Shown: positions 21,790 through 33,050 of the stretch, in pieces
How positions within the stretch are numbered: the first letter of the stretch is position 1
How the letters are laid out: each line of letters starts with the position of its first letter
NCBI GenBank assembly: GCA_947396885.1
Contig: OX377204.1
Location: forward strand, 52,563,139 to 52,627,138
Source: Heligmosomoides polygyrus polygyrus
Lineage: Eukaryota > Nematoda > Chromadorea > Rhabditida > Heligmosomidae
DNA: 64,000 nucleotides
Direction: 5' to 3'
Translations under genes and position numbers: made by a program
Notes under the pieces: model-generated
What the model was told of the DNA's origin: nothing
What the model saw: the letters and a program-made list of their open reading frames with translations, nothing else
Database searches by the model: none

Positions 21790-24253
21790 CGTTTGTCCCG
21801 GATCGTAGCGGGGCCCGCTATTCTGGTGTCATGGCGCCACCTTTCCGATACAGCTTTCCGATATGCTAGATCAGGCTGGACACCAGTAATGTTCAAGTCC
21901 GCATGTAACGTATCTAACCAGTGCTGCTTTGAGCGCCCTCTAGGCCGCTTTCCAATTACCTAGAACTTAAGGCCTATCTTGCGGATGCTGTCTTCTTCTC
22001 CACGCAGAACGTGGCCGTACCATCGCAAGCGAGCTTCGCGCATCTTGTCCGCTATCGGCGCGACACCGAACTTCTGCCGAACAGCATCATTTCGGATGCG
22101 ATCCAGGAGCGTAACTCCTGCCCAGCGCAGCATCTCCGTTTTCATTACGCTGAGGCGCGTTTCAACCTCCTTGGTCGCAGGCCAACACTCAGCATCCTAC
22201 ATCGCTACACCCGGACGACGGTTCTATACATTTTTCGACTTCAAGCGCGTTGGTATCTTCCTATCGCAGAGCACGCCAGTGCGCAGAACACTGGTGTACC
22301 CCGACAGAGATGGGGAACTCCATCGAGGTTCCGGCTGCAGCTTGAACTCTACTCTTTGGACAAGAGTAAAGGATTCGCACCCACTCTACGAGCTCTTCAG
22401 GAACTCCATGACGTCGTAGGACGTACCATATCACTTCACGCGGTGCGCGATCGAAGGCCTTCTCCAAGTCGAGGGAGGCGATATGCACTGGCTTCTGTTT
22501 CTCGCGGTGCTTTTCTATCAGGAGGCGAGCGGCGTGAATGGCATCAACGACGCCACAGCCAGCCACGAAGCCGCACTGATTGCTGGAATGCTGGACGATG
22601 TCACGAATTCGTCCGTCGACAATTCGCTCAAAGATCTTCATGCTGTGCGAAATCAAGCGAATCGGACGGTAATTGGAGCAGTCTGCAGGCCTACCCTTCT
22701 TCCTCCAAATCGGAATCGCCGTGATTTGGCGCCAAGGCTCAGACACCTTCTTCTCCACTTAACCTGATTAAAGAACTTCGCCAACCACTCAGCAGGGTAC
22801 CAAAACTTTGACTTTCACAGTTCTGCTGCCACGTCGTCGGGCCCAGTCGATTTGCCTGGCCTCATCTTTTTTAGAGCCGCTTCTGTCTCCTCCACGGTGA
22901 TCTTCTGGACGGGGCCGTGGGTTGGAGCCGTTGAGATGATAGTTGGATGAGGAAATTCTGCTATGGAAATCTCCTCAAAGCAATCGCGTCATCGCTTCAA
23001 TGCCTTCTTGTGGTCCATGAGAAGATGGCCGTCCTCATCATTGATGCCAAAGAACTTCTCAATATCCTCGGTCTGCCGATGGCGATTTTTGGCAAGTCGG
23101 TACAGATACCGCTCACCATTGCGCGACTCGAGCTTTTCGTAGACATAATTGTAACGGGTGGTTTTTGCAACAGCCACGGCCTTATTTGCAGCTTTCTTCG
23201 CTTCTTGGTACTTCAGCCATTATCGGCTGTCTTTTCGCCGACAAACACGTGATAGAGCTTTGGATTTCACGTCATCTGTCCACAGCCATGTCTGCTTGTC
23301 AACCTTCCGTCGTCCAGGCTTCGTAGTGCCGAGTTCTGACCGTGCTGCTTGACATATCGCGTCGGTTGCTTTCTTCCAAGTTTCATCGACAGTCGTGACT
23401 GTTGGTAACCGCACGCGAGATTCTCTCTCATTCACCACCACTTTATTCTCGGTGCACCGCATCGCTCGACCTGCTTCAGCCTCGGAGGGGCGATCTTTAA
23501 AGTACAGATCAGCGGTCGATGTCTGCGGGACGATCGTCTCATACGGCATGATCTTCGCACCTGTGACAAGACCTCGGTCGCGATCTTTCACAAGGACAAA
23601 GTCTATCTGAGTTTTGGTGCCTCCACTATAGCACCTGTGACAAGACCTCGGTCGCGATCTTTCACAAGGACAAAGTCTATCTGAGTTTTGGTGCCTCCAT
23701 ATAGTGTTAGATGAGGTGGGAGTCACGTTTTCGGAGGGCGGTGTTCACTACGGTGAGGTTATGCGATTCCGCAAACTCAGGAATACGCTCATCATCTGCG
23801 TTACGCGATCCATAGCCGAATCCATCATACAGCTGTATCCGTCTTTCTTAGCGCCGTGGCCATTAAGATCACCATCGACTATGATAGCGTATCTCGACGG
23901 TACTTCTGCTTCTTCTCATCAAGCAGGCTCTAGAACTCATCCTTGGCTTGATCCGAGCAGTCAGTCTGCGGAGCATACGCTGAGAAGAAGTGGAAGAGTC
24001 GCTCCTTAGCGGCGACAACGATCTTCATCACTCGATCGTCAAAGCACTCGACACTTACAATCGGGTCTCGGAACCGCTTGGAAACAATTATACCAACACC
24101 GCTGGTGGTCCTGGGACTTCCACATAGAACGGCCTTGAAGCCTCGTCCTATGTCCCTTGACTTGCGGCAGGACCACCTCGTCTCCTTTACCGCACAGAAA
24201 TCAACTCTTCTACGCTCCAGTGCTTCAACCAACTCGCACGAGCGCCGCGCCAA
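21790..24253 (-). pseudogene. RTE-like endonuclease/reverse transcriptase, broken
   Basis: Endonuclease: FCAVKETRWSC, GVGIIVSKRF and FSAYAPQTD at 23930-24253. Reverse transcriptase: NYRPIRLISHSMKIFERIV, then NQCGFVAGCGVVDAIHAARL and ASLDLEKAFDRAPREVIWY at 22261-22758. C-terminus: GVTLLDRIRNDAVRQKFGV at 21960-22145. The palm segment with the YADD motif, present in copy 2, is missing between about 22145 and 22290, and the blocks lie in several frames. A 74-bp tandem duplication lies in the linker. Confidence 0.85.
23557..23704. repeat. 74-bp tandem duplication inside RTE copy 1
   Basis: Two copies starting at 23557 and 23631 are identical over about 69 bp (GCACCTGTGACAAGACCTCG onward). Copy 2 of the RTE has the sequence once. 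The lack of differences points to a recent event or an assembly artefact. Confidence 0.8.
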
Positions 24254-24784
24254 CGTACCGTAACGTAACGTACATTGAGCGTTGCCACGCGGGTCCTGCT
24301 TACGATACAGAACTTTCGGACTAGCTCAACTGCTCCCTAGCCGTCCTCGCATCAGGGGCCCTCGCATACTTTCCTCACTCGCCGGGCTTTGCGAGTGGGA
24401 GTCGGCTCGCGCGGACGCCGTAGCACTATCTCGAGATACATGAACTGTCATACACCATGTGATGTGGCATGGGTCTTCGTAAGCCGGCCTGTCGCCTGCA
24501 CTCGGGTGTCGGCGTTCACAAGGACCTGTCGCCTGCACACGGGCACTCGGGTGTCCGTGTTTGGCTCCGCTCGCCAAAGGGGGCAGTTTCCGGTGGCAGC
24601 ATCTGGGGAACGAACATCGCTGTCATGAAAATTCTTCTTAATAATGGTACGAATACATAGATTTGTTTATTGTTATACGTTACTGGAAAAAGAGTCGCTT
24701 GCTGCCTTGCCCCTTCATAAACTCGTTTACGGCAACAATTATTACTACCATTATGGATATACATATATATTAATGAAAAATTAA

Positions 24785-24905
24785 ATGATGGTATGAGTTT
24801 CGCATCATTTCCGTTTCCGTGTTTTGTATTCCGGTATCCACCCATTTTTTAGCTTTTCCGTTCCGTATTCCATGTTCCGTTTTCTCGAAGAAAATTTCCG
24901 CACAC
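24785..24905. repeat. Diverged hAT-like terminal fragment
   Basis: ATCATTTCCGTTTCCGTG, GTATTCCGG, TTTTCCGTTCCG and ATTTCCGCACACATC follow the right-end pattern of the hAT element at 25794-27219. No matching left end is seen. Confidence 0.5.
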
Positions 24906-25239
24906 ATCTGCTTGAAAGAGATTGAAAAGTTTAAAAAATAGTGTGCGTTTGGTGAAGCCGTGAGGGAACAACAAATTTTGAACTTGCATTCCGCATGTTG
25001 TGAATATTTCACTCCAATCAGCGCACATAGAGCGAATGCGAAAAGCGATTGCGCAAATATAGGCAGACATTATCCGGCATTGGTGCAGATTTAAGGGGCC
25101 TTTCTCCGGCAGGACAATGGTGGAGCACACATATCCAGTCAAAGAACTGAAGGGAGCTTCGAACTGGCAACGAGAGCTAGTTTTCCATTCACTTTATAGT
25201 AGCGATCTTGTTATATATAAAAGAGACAGCGGTTGTATC
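24906..25239. other. Unassigned stretch
   Basis: No gene or repeat border recognised between the hAT-like fragment and the satellite. Confidence 0.3.
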
Positions 25240-25785
25240 TTCCCTTCAGTCTTTCCCTCCGTCTGTCCATCCGCCTCTCCATCCGTCTCTCCATCCGTCC
25301 TTTCGTCAGTTCATCTGGCCTTTCGTAGACGTGGAGTAACAGACGTCCGGGTCCGAGTGTCATCCACGTCGTGTCGCGAGCGTCAGAAGACGTGTCGCCG
25401 ATGTCGCGCAAAGGGCGTCTGGGTTGAGAAGACAATTCACCGACGGCGTTCAACAGGCGTTCGGGTTCAGAAGTTGTGTATCCCATGTCGCGCGGTGGGT
25501 GTCTAGATTTGGAAGAGGCGTCACCGATGTCGCGCAAGGGGTGTCCGGATTCAGAGGACATGTCACCGATGTCGCGCAAAGGACGATCGGCTTTAGAGGG
25601 CGTGTCACCGTCGTCGTTTGACAGGCGTCTGGGTTCGGAAGTTGTGTCATCCACGTCGCGCAATGTGTGTCTAGGTTCAGACGACGTGTCACCACCGATG
25701 TCGCATAAGGGGTGTGCGGATTCATACGACACGTCACCAATGTCGCGCAATGGGTGTCTGGGTTTAAAAGGGGTGTCACCAATGG
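25240..25785 (+). repeat. 42-bp satellite array (locus B, first block) with CCATCCGTCTCT leader
   Basis: A short (CCATCCGTCTCT)n run at about 25255-25310 precedes about eleven 42-bp units such as TCACCGATGTCGCGCAAGGG plus GTGTCCGGATTCAGAGGACA. Because 42 is divisible by 3 and stops are rare in the unit, long frames stay open on both strands (150 codons on +, 211 on -). They encode only 14-residue repeats and I do not take them as genes. Confidence 0.85.
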
Positions 25786-25793
25786 GTGCCCAG

Positions 25794-27219
25794 CAGGGAT
25801 GTGCGGAATTTTCGTTGCCGTGTTCCGAATTCCGGTTTCCGGTCATTTTGGGCCTTCCGTTCCGTTCCGTGTTCCGCCTGTTTTTTGGTCGGAAGGCGGA
25901 AACGGAAATGGGGACTGTTCCACACTAGTTTTCAATTAAACACAATCAGCGTATCAATTAAAAAAGTTCTTCATGGAATTGTGAGAGAAATACTGTTTGA
26001 CAATTGTGGCATTAATATTCTTGAAATTGGTTAGCCTAACAAAAAAGCACTCAAAAATGGCAAGCTGGGCGCAGGGCAAAATTAACGTGCCACAAAGTTG
26101 TGTATGTATTGTATGCTATGAAAATGCACGCAACATTTGAATGATCATAAAACTCTTGATACATTAGTTACAAATAGCCACAAAAACTTTGTAAGCATAT
26201 AGCATGAAGCATGAGTATCATGAAACAAAGGGTCCAGTGAAGGTTGTGGCAGTTGTCTGCTCCAAGATTACATCAGTATTCCTGATCAAAGGTGCAAATT
26301 TCAAATTTTAATTTTATTAGGTGTGATATTCATCCATATGGAGTTATGGATTCATTTTTTAATGAAGCATCACGAATACCTACCATGAGCTGTTATTTTG
26401 GTTGACTATGGTGACTTATTGAATTCTCACACAATCGTATTGCTTCGAGAACCATTTAGGAATCGTCCAGCTGTGTCATCTTGGGCGTAGGGTTTCTAGG
26501 CTGGCACAGACTGAATATTCGTGTAGAAGTGTGGACCCACCATGACTAATCAGTCATCCAGTTATCATCTTATGGTTAGGTCCCAGAATGATTTCTGAGT
26601 ACTAGCTTTGATGACTGTAATGTAACTGCTAATGATGAGTATGCAGATATCTGTGCAGTCACCAGGTCGTCCATGATGCCACTGGTTTTTAAAAGGGTTG
26701 AGAGGAGTCTCTTTTTTGGTCGGAAAATGATCTAGGTGGCTACTCCCACAGTCGGTTTTTATGCGGGTCTGTAAGCAACCTCAAGTGGTTAGGTCGGTTA
26801 AGTCTACCGTTCAGAAAATATCAGCATCAAAAAAGTCGACGAGAAACCCGTCGCAGGAACTAGATATTGAAAGACTGCATGCTGAAATTGTAAGAAATAA
26901 CGAGATAAGGCCCTGAATTTGTTTTCGTTTATTGCTCTAGCCATAGCTAAAAGGTTATCACAACAATATTGTGAATTTATGCTTCGTTATGTTGTGTTAT
27001 GATGAGGATGAACATTAAGCTGTGGAAGATACTGCTGGTGGCAAAGTGATGAGCAATAGAAGCCGCTTCCGACGCCGTTTCAGATGCACTTTTGAAGAAA
27101 TGGCGAACACGTGTCATTTCCGTTTCAGCGTTTCGTATTCCGGTTTCCGGCCATTTTTGAGCATTTCCGTTCCGTCTTTCGTCTTCCGCATTTTCCAGAA
27201 AAATTTCCGCGCATCCCTG
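25794..27219. mobile_element. hAT element (non-autonomous) inside the composite satellite
   Basis: The ends are CAGGGATGTGCGGAA at 25794 and TTCCGCGCATCCCTG ending at 27219. Flanks GTGCCCAG (25786-25793) and GTGACCAG (27220-27227) form an 8-bp duplication with one mismatch. The subterminal regions are runs of TTCCGTTTCCGG-like motifs. The interior right half equals 17262-18159. No transposase frame is found, so it needs another element to move. Confidence 0.85.
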
Positions 27220-27227
27220 GTGACCAG

Positions 27228-27765
27228 GGAAAGAGGGAACCAGCAAGGGGGAACCAGTGAAGGGAGGACCAGTGAAGAGGTTATCAATAAATGGGTGACC
27301 AGTGAAGGGGATCAGTAAGGAGGACTAATTAAGGGGGCACAGTGAAAGGGGGGGGGGGAGATGGCGGTAAAGGGAGGATCAGTAAAAATGGACCATTAAA
27401 TGTATGACCTTTAATGGGGTGTTCAGAAGTTGGGCCAGTGAAGAGGGGACCAGTAACGGGGACCAGTAGAAGGACACCAGTAGAGGGGACCAGTGAAGGA
27501 GGAACCACTGATGGGGGGGGGGGTCCAGTGAAGGGGGGGGGGGCAGTAAGGCGAAGACCAGTGAGGGTGGGAGTAGTAGTGGTGGACCAGTGAAGAGAAG
27601 TCCAGTGAGGGCGGAGAACGATAAAGGGATCCAGTGAAGCGGGGACCAGTAAGGTGAATCCAGTAAGAGGTCCAGTAAGAGGACCAGTAAAGGTGGGGGG
27701 GGGGGGAGGAGCAGCAAAGGAAACTAGTGAAGGGAACCAGTAAAGGTGGACGGGATTTTGGTCAG
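27228..27765 (+). repeat. (GGACCAGTGAAGGGG)n G-rich array
   Basis: Irregular 13-17-bp units of GGACCAGTGAAGGGG with several G8-G11 runs (for example G11 at 27348-27358). The minus-strand proline-rich frame of 149 codons here is a product of the repeat. It is flanked by 42-bp satellite on one side and the hAT element on the other. Confidence 0.85.
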
Positions 27766-27774
27766 TATCGTCGA

Positions 27775-27995
27775 ACATGTATAGGGCTTCAGGAGACGTG
27801 CTACGGACGTAGTGTTAAGTGTGTCGGAGTACAGAAGACGTCTCATACACGTCGTGGCAACGTCGCTACACGTGCATCGAGTCAAATGTGTCACAGACGT
27901 TATGCAACATGCGTGCGGATTCAGAACGCGTGACACAGACGTCGCACAACGTGCGTCCAGATCCAGAAGACGCTCCACGTATCATACTTTCCACG
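27775..27995 (+). repeat. 42-bp satellite array (locus B, second block)
   Basis: Units such as CACAGACGTCGCACAACGTG followed by CGTCCAGATCCAGAAGACG match the first block and the reverse copies at 8390-8610 and 10333-10460. Confidence 0.75.
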
Positions 27996-28094
27996 CCATC
28001 CGTAAGCAGGCTTTTTAAAATCTTCGTTCGACGAGTGCGCGCCTACTTGACTCTCACTCTGTTTTCATTTCACTCCGGCACAAGGATAGAGGCA

Positions 28095-28426
28095 TCCGCA
28101 CACTTTTGCGGCAACGAGGCATACGGCAGGCAGCAAACTGCCTCGAAGGAGGCAAAACTGCCGCTTAGGCGGCACTCACCCTCAGCTTTTCAGCCCCACT
28201 CCAGCGCCAACGCGGTTTCATTACAATTATCGTTATCAGTTTCCATTCTAGATCCCGGCACGATGAGCTAGAGCCTACACAGAAATCGTCGGCCGCAGCG
28301 GCAATAATGCCTTGAATCATTATTGTCGCTGCCGCTTTGGCGGCTCGCCTGCCGCCCAGGCGGCACATAAGCGGCATCCTCTCTGCTTAAAGATAGGGCT
28401 ACCACGTTAGCGCAAAAGTGTGCGGA
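28095..28426. mobile_element. MITE-like inverted repeat with GGCGG-rich interior
   Basis: TCCGCACACTTTTGCG (28095-28110) is mirrored by CGCAAAAGTGTGCGGA (28411-28426). Inside, GCCGCTTAGGCGGCA and GCCGCTTTGGCGGC-like palindromes repeat. No clear target duplication was found. Confidence 0.5.
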
Positions 28427-28588
28427 GTCCTTAAGGGGTATTGGCGGTGAGGGGGTGGGGATAAAGAGAATGACCAAAGGAATTGGAGGAATATTATTGC
28501 TGTCGGACAGTTAATGGTATCGAGCGGTCTACCAATATCGATAGGTTGCATTTATGTTTCTGCAGATTAAGCACTTTGGATTGGAACA

Positions 28589-28762
28589 CTTAGGGGCGGA
28601 TCCATCAACGACATACAGCATTTTAGTGGAGAAAGTGCAGTCGAAACCCCTGATAGCGCGGCTTATGAAGTGAATATGGTGAAACATTTCGCAGCGCTAT
28701 CAGAGATTTCGTCTTTATTTTCTCCGTTAAATTGCTGTAAGTCGTTGACAAATCTGGCCCTT
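28589..28762. mobile_element. Small foldback MITE with TTAGGGGC/TTAAGGGC ends
   Basis: The left arm TAGGGGCGGATCCATCAACG ... TACAGCATTTTAGTGGAGAAA mirrors the right arm TTTTCTCCGTTAAATTGCTG ... GTCGTTGACAAATCTGGCCC. The arms are about 75 bp with a loop of about 20 bp. Flanks look like TA or TTA(A), so a Tc1/mariner or TTAA-type origin is possible. Confidence 0.7.
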
Positions 28763-31700
28763 AATTAGTGCCGCCAAGTAAGCATCAGATCGGCTTCTGA
28801 GTTGCCCCTTCGTCGTTTTTTAAGTTTCGCCAGAGCGAGCTGATCTTGCTATATTCAAGTACCACCTTTATCCAGCCAAGGCTCAATTTTTATAAGCACT
28901 CAACATCGAAGCACAAATTACGAAAAGAGAAGCAACACACGAAGAAAAGAGAGTACGTCGAAGCTGTATGCGGCTGGTCTTCCACTTCATTAGAGTATCG
29001 AGCTCAAGACACTTGACGTGCTCGTCCGCTCCAATCCAACCCATTTTAGATTTTTAAATTAAAAATTAATTATCAAATAATGCCTTCTCCTCAAGCTTTT
29101 AATCGTGGTTGACGTTTCGGCCGGAAATGCGCACAGTCCTCTTTTCGATCCCAGCAGTTTCAGTCCCAGTCCTTAACCTAAAGGCGCTGTCATCCAGGTT
29201 TCTCGCTTAGGCATCGAAGTCGCCAGGCGGCACTCGCATTGCGGAGCGAACTTTGCGCTATGGATCGCGCAGTGTGTTTGTGTGACCGTTTTTACACCGT
29301 GTTGTGGTGGTGACTGCCTCGGTCATTGGGCGCCCTGCTATCTCCCGAAAGACGTGTAGCCGGTCCCATGCGAAGGCTCCACGCGGATCGCCTCCGAAGT
29401 GGTCATGCACACCGTCATGATCCGAATTTGCATGCAGAAATCAATGATTCTCCAGCGCCCGTCGTTCTCCAGGCCGTGTGTACACCGTCACCAGCCACAT
29501 CCGTGCTCGAAATCTTTGTTCCATTTACTCGCGCTCTTTATCTCCTTTTATAGCACGTTTTAACTAGCTTCTAACTAGAGTTTAACGCGAGATGAAAAGG
29601 CTGGATCAGTCCTAGAAAGGGACGGCCCCCGTTTGCTGTCGTGAAAGCGGAGCTGTTCTCTCTATACTTACCAGCGCTATCCGATGGGAGTTTATCAGAA
29701 GCGGGAACCTTCCGTAGGCAGTGTCGAAATGAGACCGACAACGTCCTCGAAGCGAAGCAAATTCGGCGGGATGGTGCAGTGTAGGACTCTTTGAAGTCAC
29801 ATAACGTAACGAAATGACTAGCGATAAGGTTCTTCATTTTAACTGCCCTAGTGATGCCGTGTCGGAAATTTTTTTGGGGCATGGTCAGCAATGGTCAAAG
29901 GTTGGAAACTTCAGGAGAATGAAACAAAATTCATACTCAGTTGTGGTTAGCGTTTTTCTGCATTCTCGCTTTCTCTGTGGACGCTTATAAGGCGACATCA
30001 AGCAACGTGTATGACGACTTCTGCTTCAAAAGGGAATTGCGTGGGTGGGCAGGTACATCTCGACGCTTTCCACCAACGTAACGTACCAGTCCTCGTGAAC
30101 TCTTGCTCCAAAGAACAGCTGCCTTGAGAACTCGGTTCGTCCCGGTAAGGTTTGCGCCAGCAGCTTGCTATACCTGCTAATTTTCTATGCCATATGGTTC
30201 GTCATTTTCATCCTCCTAAACAAGATGTCGTCCACAGTTTCTTGTGTATCTCAGCGCCGGCACTGAAGCTTGTTGCCCGCAGCAACCTTGTATGTGCTGC
30301 GCAGAACCCCGAAATACGAAAAAAGCCAGTTTTCCGTGCAGATTCACGAGCGGCTTATTCGGTGGTTGACGGAACTGCTTCCTCCGCCAACACCGTTTGC
30401 AGTGAGAGGAATAATCTGAATCCTGCAGTTAGCTCTGTAGGTCTCTCACGCAAGTCTCTCGCTTCTTTCTTATCGATGGTCAGCGTTCCGCTCCAGTTGC
30501 CCCTGTTACCCTCTTTCCACCATTTTTAGTAACTGAAGGATTGGAGAAGTCGTTCGTGATGAAGGCAACATTCTTTGACGTTCCCTCGTCTGCAGATGAT
30601 GGTTGGTAGCACGAAGTAGCTCAGCCGTGACGTATTTCTCAGCAGTTCCCGCGGCTTGGATTTAGTTGTCTCGCTGAAATATTAGTTGTACTGGAGGCAG
30701 ATCATTTCTGTGTGTATCCGAGTACTCTGGCGTACTGTGTGTACTCTGGCCTGTGTGTATCACTTACGAAGGTTCGCTTTGTGATGAGGTCGTTGATGGT
30801 TTCCCGCCGAACGAGTTTGCCCTCCGCCTCGATGTTGATGCAGAGCTCGATCACAGACGTCACCTTATCAGCTGCGCAGGCAATAGAAGTACTTCTGCAA
30901 ACCTGTGGTGAAGGGTGCAGGTCGTTCTCTCTGTCCAGCCTGAGGTTGGTGCGAAGGGGTGCAGGTGTGACCCGTGGTGTGTGCGGACTGGGATGGTCCC
31001 AGTATAGACGCCTTCCCCTTCGATAGGCAGGACTTCCCGCTTTCCGAGTTCGTGGACAACAACGCTATCGATCGCTGCATGTTGTGCTTGGGCTCCACCA
31101 TGGACGTCCCCAGGTGTCAACCCGGAGTGGCCGCGTCAATCGACCGCCGGCTTCGTTTCCTTCCGTCACTTTGCGCATGGCGTTCTTCTCAAGTGTCCAT
31201 CCGCTTGTGGAGAGGGCTGCAATGTGGCGACGCCTCTGCAGCACTCTGCTAGAAATTTGCAATCCTGGTAGATTTTGACCATCTGACTGAAGGAAATAGG
31301 AACAGAGTGTAATTTTGCGCTAGACCTAGTATAAACACATCCAATTGTACGTCTACTGTAGGTAGATGCAGCGGCCTACGAAATTCTCATCGTGAATTTA
31401 GCTGGGCGTTTTCGCTGATGTTATCTGAGGTTAGTGCATGCTTGATGAACTGGCTCAAAGTTTAGGTTTTCTACCACGAGTATAGTGACTCATCTGTCAC
31501 TCTCAGACTTTTGGCGTGTGATAGATCCTATAAGCACGATTTCTTACCGCACGCGATTCAGCCAGGGCGGCTGCCAGAAATTTTTGATGCGGTATGCAAA
31601 ACAATGTCGACAGTTGCACCAAAAATAGGATGTCACAATTGATGGTGCCCTTTTGTTTACGCGCAACTCTGTTTAGGTGGTGATAGTTGTGCTACAATAC

Positions 31701-33035
31701 GCATAGTCATCCGTCGGGTGGAAAGGGGGGGGGGGGGCGAAGTGAGGTATCTCCACTCTGGCTTCGAGATGTATAATATGTTCAACACTGTCGATAAGTG
31801 CGTTTCGCTAGAGGAGTTCCGTGTAGCATTCAACCACGTGGGATTGCTTTCTCCGATGTTGATTTCTGTGCTCTGTCGTTGTTATCTGCGAGGAAGTGGA
31901 TGGGATCGCGCGATTGGCGCTGCTTTGAGCTGCTGTGCATAGAAACCTTAATACGTTGATACAAGGGGTAGCTCCACATTGTCGCAACTCATTCGAAATT
32001 CTTCGCAGAAAAGGAGCTTTGGAGGCTGAACTAGAGGCCTTTGCTTCTTTGGCGTTTTTTAGATTTTTTAAAAATTCAGATTTTTTTGGTGAGTTAATGT
32101 TAGTGAAATATTGTGCCACACGAGGTTTTCAAGTGGATTCTTTACTCGACAGGGCCTGATATTTCGACGTCCGTCACCTTTGGAGATCTAAACAAGGTGT
32201 AAAGGTCTAAATTTGCACTCTGCCCCATCAAGCGCCTCAACTACTCTGGCACCTTCGACGTACGTTTTCACTCACCACAGGAGGACACATGAGAGACGAA
32301 CACAACTAGGTCCACTCTTAAGGCCATATGCTCGCCTTGTGCGTGGTGAGCAAGCCATAGGAACAAATGAACCTCTGTTCTTCTACAGTTCACAGTGAGC
32401 CCAAACGGCAAGAGGTCACCTGTTACGGCTAGACACTCATTTTGGTAGTTCATTACTAAACTACGGGATTTCTTGAAAAAATCCAAAATTCTTTTCGCGC
32501 CGAACGATCGCTCTCAGTGGTCATCATCGTACATTTCACCTCGCATTCGTTTCCGTCATGTGCATCAATCCCATGTTTAACGAGTGGGCTGGATCGCAAC
32601 CCACGTCTTTGGCTGGCTTGGTTTTATGCCGTTATCGATGGACCTGGGTGATCTCGTCTCTGTCATGTGTGCTCTTGGAGTGGTTGCAGAGGTAGGTCCG
32701 AAATGCTGGAGTAGAGGAAGCGGTCTGCACCATGCTTAGATCTTTGAAGGCAACATAGGGTCGAAACGACAGGCCTTGCTGCATGAAGTAGTCCACCTAA
32801 AACGTCGTATGTCACAATATTTTGCTGACATTAACAACTAACAAAGCCGAGGTTTCAAGAAGAGAGAAGTTGGGACTCGCTGGTGAACTTCCTATGAACT
32901 CTTTTTATAAACGTTTGACAAATACAAGATTTCCTTCCAAAAAAAAAACGGCTTAACGAAAGCAATTAATGTGGACTGTGAAGTTTCGTTGTCAGCTCTT
33001 GTGGTAAGTTGATGGATTGAAGCTGACCGGCCAGC
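28763..33035. other. Long unassigned region
   Basis: About 4.3 kb with no gene I can name. Open frames of 60-125 codons exist on both strands (for example 30152-30529 plus and 30860-31120 minus), but none shows a domain I recognise or a chain of phased exons. A G13 tract lies at 31725-31737. It could contain a decayed element or small host exons. Confidence 0.35.
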
Positions 33036-33050
33036 AAGTGTTGTACAAAT

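Larger units (their letters stand above)
21771..24617 (-). mobile_element. RTE-like LINE, copy 1 (defective)
   Basis: Minus-strand order from 24617 to 21771: a 5' leader similar to copy 2 (35925-36037), an AP-endonuclease part, a linker, reverse transcriptase, a C-terminal domain, and a 3' end of GAA-type repeats (complement of CTTCTCCTCCTTCTTC at 21771-21786). Short 3' repeats are usual for RTE. No clear target duplication was found. It is collinear with copy 2 at 33051-36037 but diverged. Confidence 0.85.

Noticed and set aside
25320..25785. CRISPR array
   Set aside because: Regular period, but units have no conserved repeat separated by unique spacers; it is a diverged satellite in a eukaryotic genome.
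25211..25846. 211-codon minus-strand gene with DIGD repeats
   Set aside because: It is the read-through of the 42-bp satellite, open equally on the other strand, and runs into the hAT end.
27329..27778. Proline-rich protein of 149 codons
   Set aside because: Product of the G-rich (GGACCAGTGAAGGGG)n array read on the minus strand.
30860..31120. LTR retrotransposon Pol fragment on the minus strand
   Set aside because: Superficial resemblance only; no protease, reverse transcriptase or integrase motif could be found nearby.
31718..31942. EF-hand-like motif (DKCVSLEEF)
   Set aside because: Single weak match without the full calcium loop, no paired hand and no exon context.
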